Shown: piece by piece, positions 61,250 through 64,000 of the stretch
How positions within the stretch are numbered: position 1 is the stretch's first letter
Layout of the letters: every line of letters begins with the position of its first letter
Assembly: GCF_000831645.3 (NCBI RefSeq)
Contig: NZ_CP012559.1
Span: 1,550,001-1,614,000, forward strand
Reading direction: 5' to 3'
Origin: Companilactobacillus heilongjiangensis
Lineage (GTDB): Bacteria > Bacillota > Bacilli > Lactobacillales > Lactobacillaceae
DNA: 64,000 bases
Translations under genes and position numbers: made by a program
Notes under the pieces: model-generated
What the model saw: the letters and a program-made list of their open reading frames with translations, nothing else
What the model was told of the DNA's origin: nothing
Databases searched by the model: none

Positions 61250-61983
61250 TAGAGATCCTCGTTTGACATCTTGATATAAATATCATCAAGATTGGCATCT
61301 GATTTCATATCAAACTTAGCTTTCAATTGATCAAGCGTACCATCAGCACGTACTTGACCATGGTTAATCAAGACAAACTTGTCAGCATGATTTTGAACCG
61401 TAGCAAGAACGTGAGTTGACATCAAAACTGAACACCCTGCTTTTTTCTTAGCTTCAACAATATTTAACAAATCGTTAACAGCCAAGGGATCAAGACCTGT
61501 AAATGGCTCATCGATAATGAACAAACTGGCATCGGTCATAAAGGCACAGACAATCATAACCTTTTGTTTCATACCCTTAGAGAAATTCTGTGGGAACCAA
61601 TCCAACTTATTGTCGAGTCTAAAAGTCTTCAACAACTTATTAGCGTTCTCCCAAGTTTTATCGTGATCCAAGTCGTAAGCCATTATCGTTAAGTTGATAT
61701 GTTCCTTTAATGTAAGTTCTGGATAAAGGATTGGCATTTCGGGAACATAAGCAATCTTCTTTCGATACTTTTCCACATCATCGTGCAAGCTGATTCCATC
61801 AATCAGAATTTGGCCGCCACGTGGTGTTAACAAACCAATAATATGTTTGATGGTTGTTGATTTACCAGCACCATTCAAACCAATTAGTCCGACGACTTGC
61901 CCACTTTCAACACTAAATGTTTCTTTCTTCAAAACTGATACTTGACCGTATCCACCGGTCAGCTCTTTTACTTCTAAAGTCAT
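61249..61983 (-). CDS. ecsA: ABC transporter ATP-binding protein EcsA
   Basis: The ATPase of the Ecs transporter, 244 aa from the ATG at 61983. Walker A is GLNGAGKSTTIKHI (about 37-50), Q-loop YVPEMP, signature FSKGMKQKVMI (about 131-141), Walker B LFIIDEPFTGLD (about 152-163) and the switch His in STHVL (about 190). AGGTGG lies eight bases before the chosen ATG; the start at 61995 is inside that site. It is divergent from the HIT gene. Confidence 0.95.
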   Translation of the reverse strand: MTLEVKELTGGYGQVSVLKKETFSVESGQVVGLIGLNGAGKSTTIKHIIGLLTPRGGQILIDGISLHDDVEKYRKKIAYVPEMPILYPELTLKEHINLTIMAYDLDHDKTWENANKLLKTFRLDNKLDWFPQNFSKGMKQKVMIVCAFMTDASLFIIDEPFTGLDPLAVNDLLNIVEAKKKAGCSVLMSTHVLATVQNHADKFVLINHGQVRADGTLDQLKAKFDMKSDANLDDIYIKMSNEDL

Positions 61984-62072
61984 GGTTAAAACCACCTATA
62001 TCTGTTTTTAATAATGTTAATATGATAGCATTATAGTAAATATAATGCTGTTTTTTGAAAGGAGATTTTTCT

Positions 62073-62501
62073 ATGGATGATTGCATCTTTTGCAAAATAA
62101 TCAACAATGAAATTCCTAGTACAACAATCTATGAGGACGATGACATCAAGGCATTCTTTGATATTTCTCAAGTTACCCCAGGTCACACGCTTGTAGTACC
62201 TAAGAAACATGTTCAAGATATCTTTGCCTATGACGAAGATTTAGCTGAACGTGTTTTCAAGAAGGTCCCTATGATTGCTCGTGCTATTAAAGCTTCAAAT
62301 ACTGACATTATCGGTATGAACATCTGCCAAAACAATGGTGAGATTGCTTATCAAAGTGTTATGCACTCACACATCCACCTAGTGCCCCGCTATTCAAAAG
62401 ACGATGATTTCTCAATGCACTGGGGAGATAACACCGGTCTAGTAAGTAATGAAGAACTACAAGCACGTGCCGACAAGATTAAACAAAACTTGGAGGACTA
62501 A
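62073..62501 (+). CDS. hit: HIT family protein
   Basis: A histidine-triad nucleotide hydrolase/transferase, 142 aa. CIFCKIINNEIPSTTIYEDD (with the CxxC zinc half-site, 4-7) begins the domain, PGHTLVVPKKHV lies in the middle, and the triad HSHIHLVPR is near residue 101. Its likely substrate is adenosine phosphoramidate-type nucleotides. AAGGAG lies before the ATG at 62073. Divergence from ecsAB and linkage to prsA copies the Bacillus hit-ecs region. Confidence 0.95.
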   Translation: MDDCIFCKIINNEIPSTTIYEDDDIKAFFDISQVTPGHTLVVPKKHVQDIFAYDEDLAERVFKKVPMIARAIKASNTDIIGMNICQNNGEIAYQSVMHSHIHLVPRYSKDDDFSMHWGDNTGLVSNEELQARADKIKQNLED

Positions 62502-62502
62502 T

Positions 62503-62796
62503 ATGAAATTCTTTGCTGGATTCGTAGTTGGAACAATTTCTGGCGTTGCCGTACAGTTGTTCCAATCAAAAGACACCACACCTAGTATCAATGATACCAA
62601 GTTATTTCAGAATATAAAAGATTTTAAAGATATATTAGCTGATCTCCAAAAAAATTCAGCCGTAGTTCCCGAAGTTCTCTCTGGCATTCAAAGTGACCTT
62701 TCCAAATATTCCGAAAGTATCAAGCCAGATATCGAAGAATTGCAAAGTTCAATCCACGATATGCAAGAGAACCTTGATAACCTCAAGAAAAATTAG
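62503..62796 (+). CDS. Small membrane-anchored coiled-coil protein (97 aa)
   Basis: A short hydrophobic N-terminus (FFAGFVVGTISGVAVQLF, about 3-20, GxxxG-like) is followed by a long helical, acidic region with heptad-like Leu/Ile spacing (about 30-95). It resembles YtxH/YhaH-type general stress or envelope proteins; in Bacillus yhaH lies in this position next to hit and prsA. The function is unknown. The ATG follows the HIT stop by one base and GGAGG is inside the end of the HIT gene, so the two are coupled. Confidence 0.75.
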   Translation: MKFFAGFVVGTISGVAVQLFQSKDTTPSINDTKLFQNIKDFKDILADLQKNSAVVPEVLSGIQSDLSKYSESIKPDIEELQSSIHDMQENLDNLKKN

Positions 62797-62902
62797 TGCC
62801 AAATATGAATTTTTTGTGATTTTTTCCTAAAATGATAAACTATTCACTATTTTTTATGGTAGTCTTTTCAATTGTAGACATATTAATTAAGGATGTGTAA
62901 AG

Positions 62903-63808
62903 ATGAATAAACGATTAACTAAATGGATCTTGGCTATCGCCGGTCTATTTATGATTACAGTTGTTGCTGCTGGTTGTTCAAGTAACAAGACTGTTGCTAC
63001 TCTAAAGGGTGGAAGAATTACCCAAGACGAATACTACAAAGAAATGAAGAGTTCTTCGTCAGGTAAACAAACACTTCAAACAATGATCATCACAAAAGCC
63101 CTTGAAGACCAATATGGTAAGGATGTATCCACAAAGCAAGTAAACAGTGAATACAACAAGTACAAGAGTCAATATGGTTCATCATTCAGCTCTATTCTTC
63201 AACAAAATGGTATGACAACTGCTCAATTCAAGAAGAACATTCGTACTAACCTTCTAACAAAGGTTGCTTTGAAGAAGAACAAGACAGTTTCAAATGCAGA
63301 TCTTAAGAAGGAATGGAAGAGTTACCAACCTAAGATTCAAGTTGCACAAATTCTTGTAAGTAAAGAAGACACTGCTAAAGAAGTTATTACAAAACTTCAA
63401 AACGGTGAAGACTTCGCCAAGTTAGCTAAGGAATACTCAACTGACTCAGCTACAAAAGACAAAGGTGGTAAGATGGCTGCCTTTGATAACGATACAACAA
63501 GCATCGATACTGACTTTAAGACAGCTGCATACAAGTTAGCTAAAGTCGGCGACTACTCAGATACACCTGTTAAGACAAGCTACGGTTACAGTGTTATCAA
63601 ACTTGTTAAGAAACCTGCTAAGGGTAAGATGAGCGATCACACAGCAGAACTTAAATCTAAGCTATATGCTTCATGGATGCAAGATTCAACTGTTATGCAA
63701 AAGGTTATCTCTAAAGTCTTGAAGAAGGCTGATGTATCTATTAAAGATAGCGACTTGAAGGATGTTCTTTCAGGTTACGTTTCATCAACTTCATCAGCAA
63801 AGAAATAA
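62903..63808 (+). CDS. prsA: Foldase lipoprotein PrsA
   Basis: An extracytoplasmic peptidyl-prolyl isomerase that folds secreted proteins. The 301-aa precursor has a lipoprotein signal ending VAAGC (Cys25). An N-terminal chaperone helix region is followed by a parvulin domain (about 148-242: IQVAQILVSKEDTAKEVI, GEDFAKLAKEYSTDSATKDKGG, VGDYSDTPVKTSYGYSVIKL) and a C-terminal helical lobe. The parvulin His/Cys/Asp residues are partly replaced (AQILV for RHILV, GKMAAFD for GGDLGFF), so isomerase activity may be weak. AAGGATG lies upstream. A strong terminator follows. Confidence 0.95.
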   Translation: MNKRLTKWILAIAGLFMITVVAAGCSSNKTVATLKGGRITQDEYYKEMKSSSSGKQTLQTMIITKALEDQYGKDVSTKQVNSEYNKYKSQYGSSFSSILQQNGMTTAQFKKNIRTNLLTKVALKKNKTVSNADLKKEWKSYQPKIQVAQILVSKEDTAKEVITKLQNGEDFAKLAKEYSTDSATKDKGGKMAAFDNDTTSIDTDFKTAAYKLAKVGDYSDTPVKTSYGYSVIKLVKKPAKGKMSDHTAELKSKLYASWMQDSTVMQKVISKVLKKADVSIKDSDLKDVLSGYVSSTSSAKK

Positions 63809-63822
63809 TTTAATAAACAATC

Positions 63823-63858
63823 AATAACGTTGGTAAATTCCAGCGTTATTTTTTTTGC
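63823..63858 (+). terminator. Intrinsic terminator of prsA
   Basis: AATAACG.TTGG pairs with CCAGCGTTATT, followed by eight T. Repeat copy 19 begins about 20 bases later. Confidence 0.88.
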
Positions 63859-63878
63859 TCTTGTTTATATATATATGT

Positions 63879-64000
63879 GCCGTCTCCGGTTGTCAGTAAA
63901 TATAGTCCCCAGTGAGGACCGGTCCGAGCCAAGGTCTCGTACCTCGATTTGAAGCCTTGCCATAGTTCGGCAAGTCTCCAAAGTCGCCCTGTGGTGTAAA
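63879..64000 (-). repeat. Cloverleaf repeat copy 19 (reverse, cut by the window end)
   Basis: It begins GCCGTCTCCGGTTGTCAGTA, then arm 3 in the short form (GGTCCGAGCCAAGGTCTCG), arm 2 TTTGAAGCCTTGCC/GGCAAGTCTCCAAA, and the first half of arm 1 (GGTGTAA). The inner outer-strand and any partner copy lie beyond the window. Orientation and position after a plus-strand terminator match copies 3 and 5. Confidence 0.9.

Noticed and set aside
98-64000. CRISPR array
   Set aside because: The repeats are about 190 bp, lie in both orientations kilobases apart and have no regular spacers; no cas gene is present.
98-64000. tRNA-like genes inside the repeats, because GGTTCGAGACC resembles a T arm
   Set aside because: In the repeats this string is one side of a stem that pairs with GGCTCGAACC, not a seven-base T loop, and there is no acceptor, D arm or anticodon arm of tRNA size.
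98-64000. Complete insertion sequence
   Set aside because: No transposase or integrase reading frame was found. The repeat pairs are at most non-autonomous.

Overview
The window is chromosomal DNA of an AT-rich, low-GC Gram-positive of the Lactobacillaceae. Gene content and order point there: polA-mutM-coaE-nrdR-dnaB-dnaI, the T-box controlled thrS and pheST, infC-rpmI-rplT behind an L20-type leader, the yqeG-yqeH-yhbY / nadD-yqeK-rsfS cluster, ecsAB-hit-prsA, SLAP-like domains on two amidases, and an infC that starts on a non-AUG codon. The Companilactobacillus (farciminis/alimentarius) group is my best guess, but that is inference.

Layout. 1-9.8 kb: a carboxylesterase, two identical tRNA-Arg(UCU) genes flanking a DJ-1/PfpI gene and followed by a stranded phage-type endolysin, a cation efflux pump, ynbB and miaA. 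10.5-22.4 kb: a long minus-strand block (rhodanese, glcK, yqgQ, rhomboid protease, 5-formyl-THF cyclo-ligase, rpmG, a class B PBP, a HesB-like protein, greA, mltG, pheT, pheS, an rRNA/tRNA methyltransferase). 22.5-31 kb: acylphosphatase, YidC, a secreted amidase, a lipoprotein, an ArlRS-like two-component system and gnd. 31-38.8 kb: ribosome assembly and tRNA modification genes (DUF177, tmcAL, rsfS, yqeK, nadD, yhbY, yqeH, yqeG) and rplT-rpmI-infC. 39-41 kb: an SDR gene with a divergent MerR regulator. 41.4-50.6 kb: thrS and the replication/repair block. 51-55.4 kb: MFS exporter, amidohydrolase, permease. 56-63.8 kb: murC, ytpR, thioredoxin, trmB, ecsBA, hit, prsA.

The outstanding feature is a family of about 190-bp intergenic repeats, 19 in 64 kb counting deleted and cut-off copies. 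Each is a long interrupted palindrome: an outer stem enclosing three smaller hairpins, so one strand can fold as a giant cloverleaf (four-way junction). Near-identical copies differ by paired compensatory changes in the stems. Most copies come as a reverse copy followed by a forward copy around an AT-rich linker of about 120-260 bp. They sit against 3' ends and terminators, never in a divergent promoter gap except for one possible remnant. Two copies have lost arms precisely, and one pair splits the conserved yhbY-nadD cluster. No transposase lies in the window. I do not recognise the family; it is either an unusual paired-hairpin mobile element or a structured RNA/DNA element.
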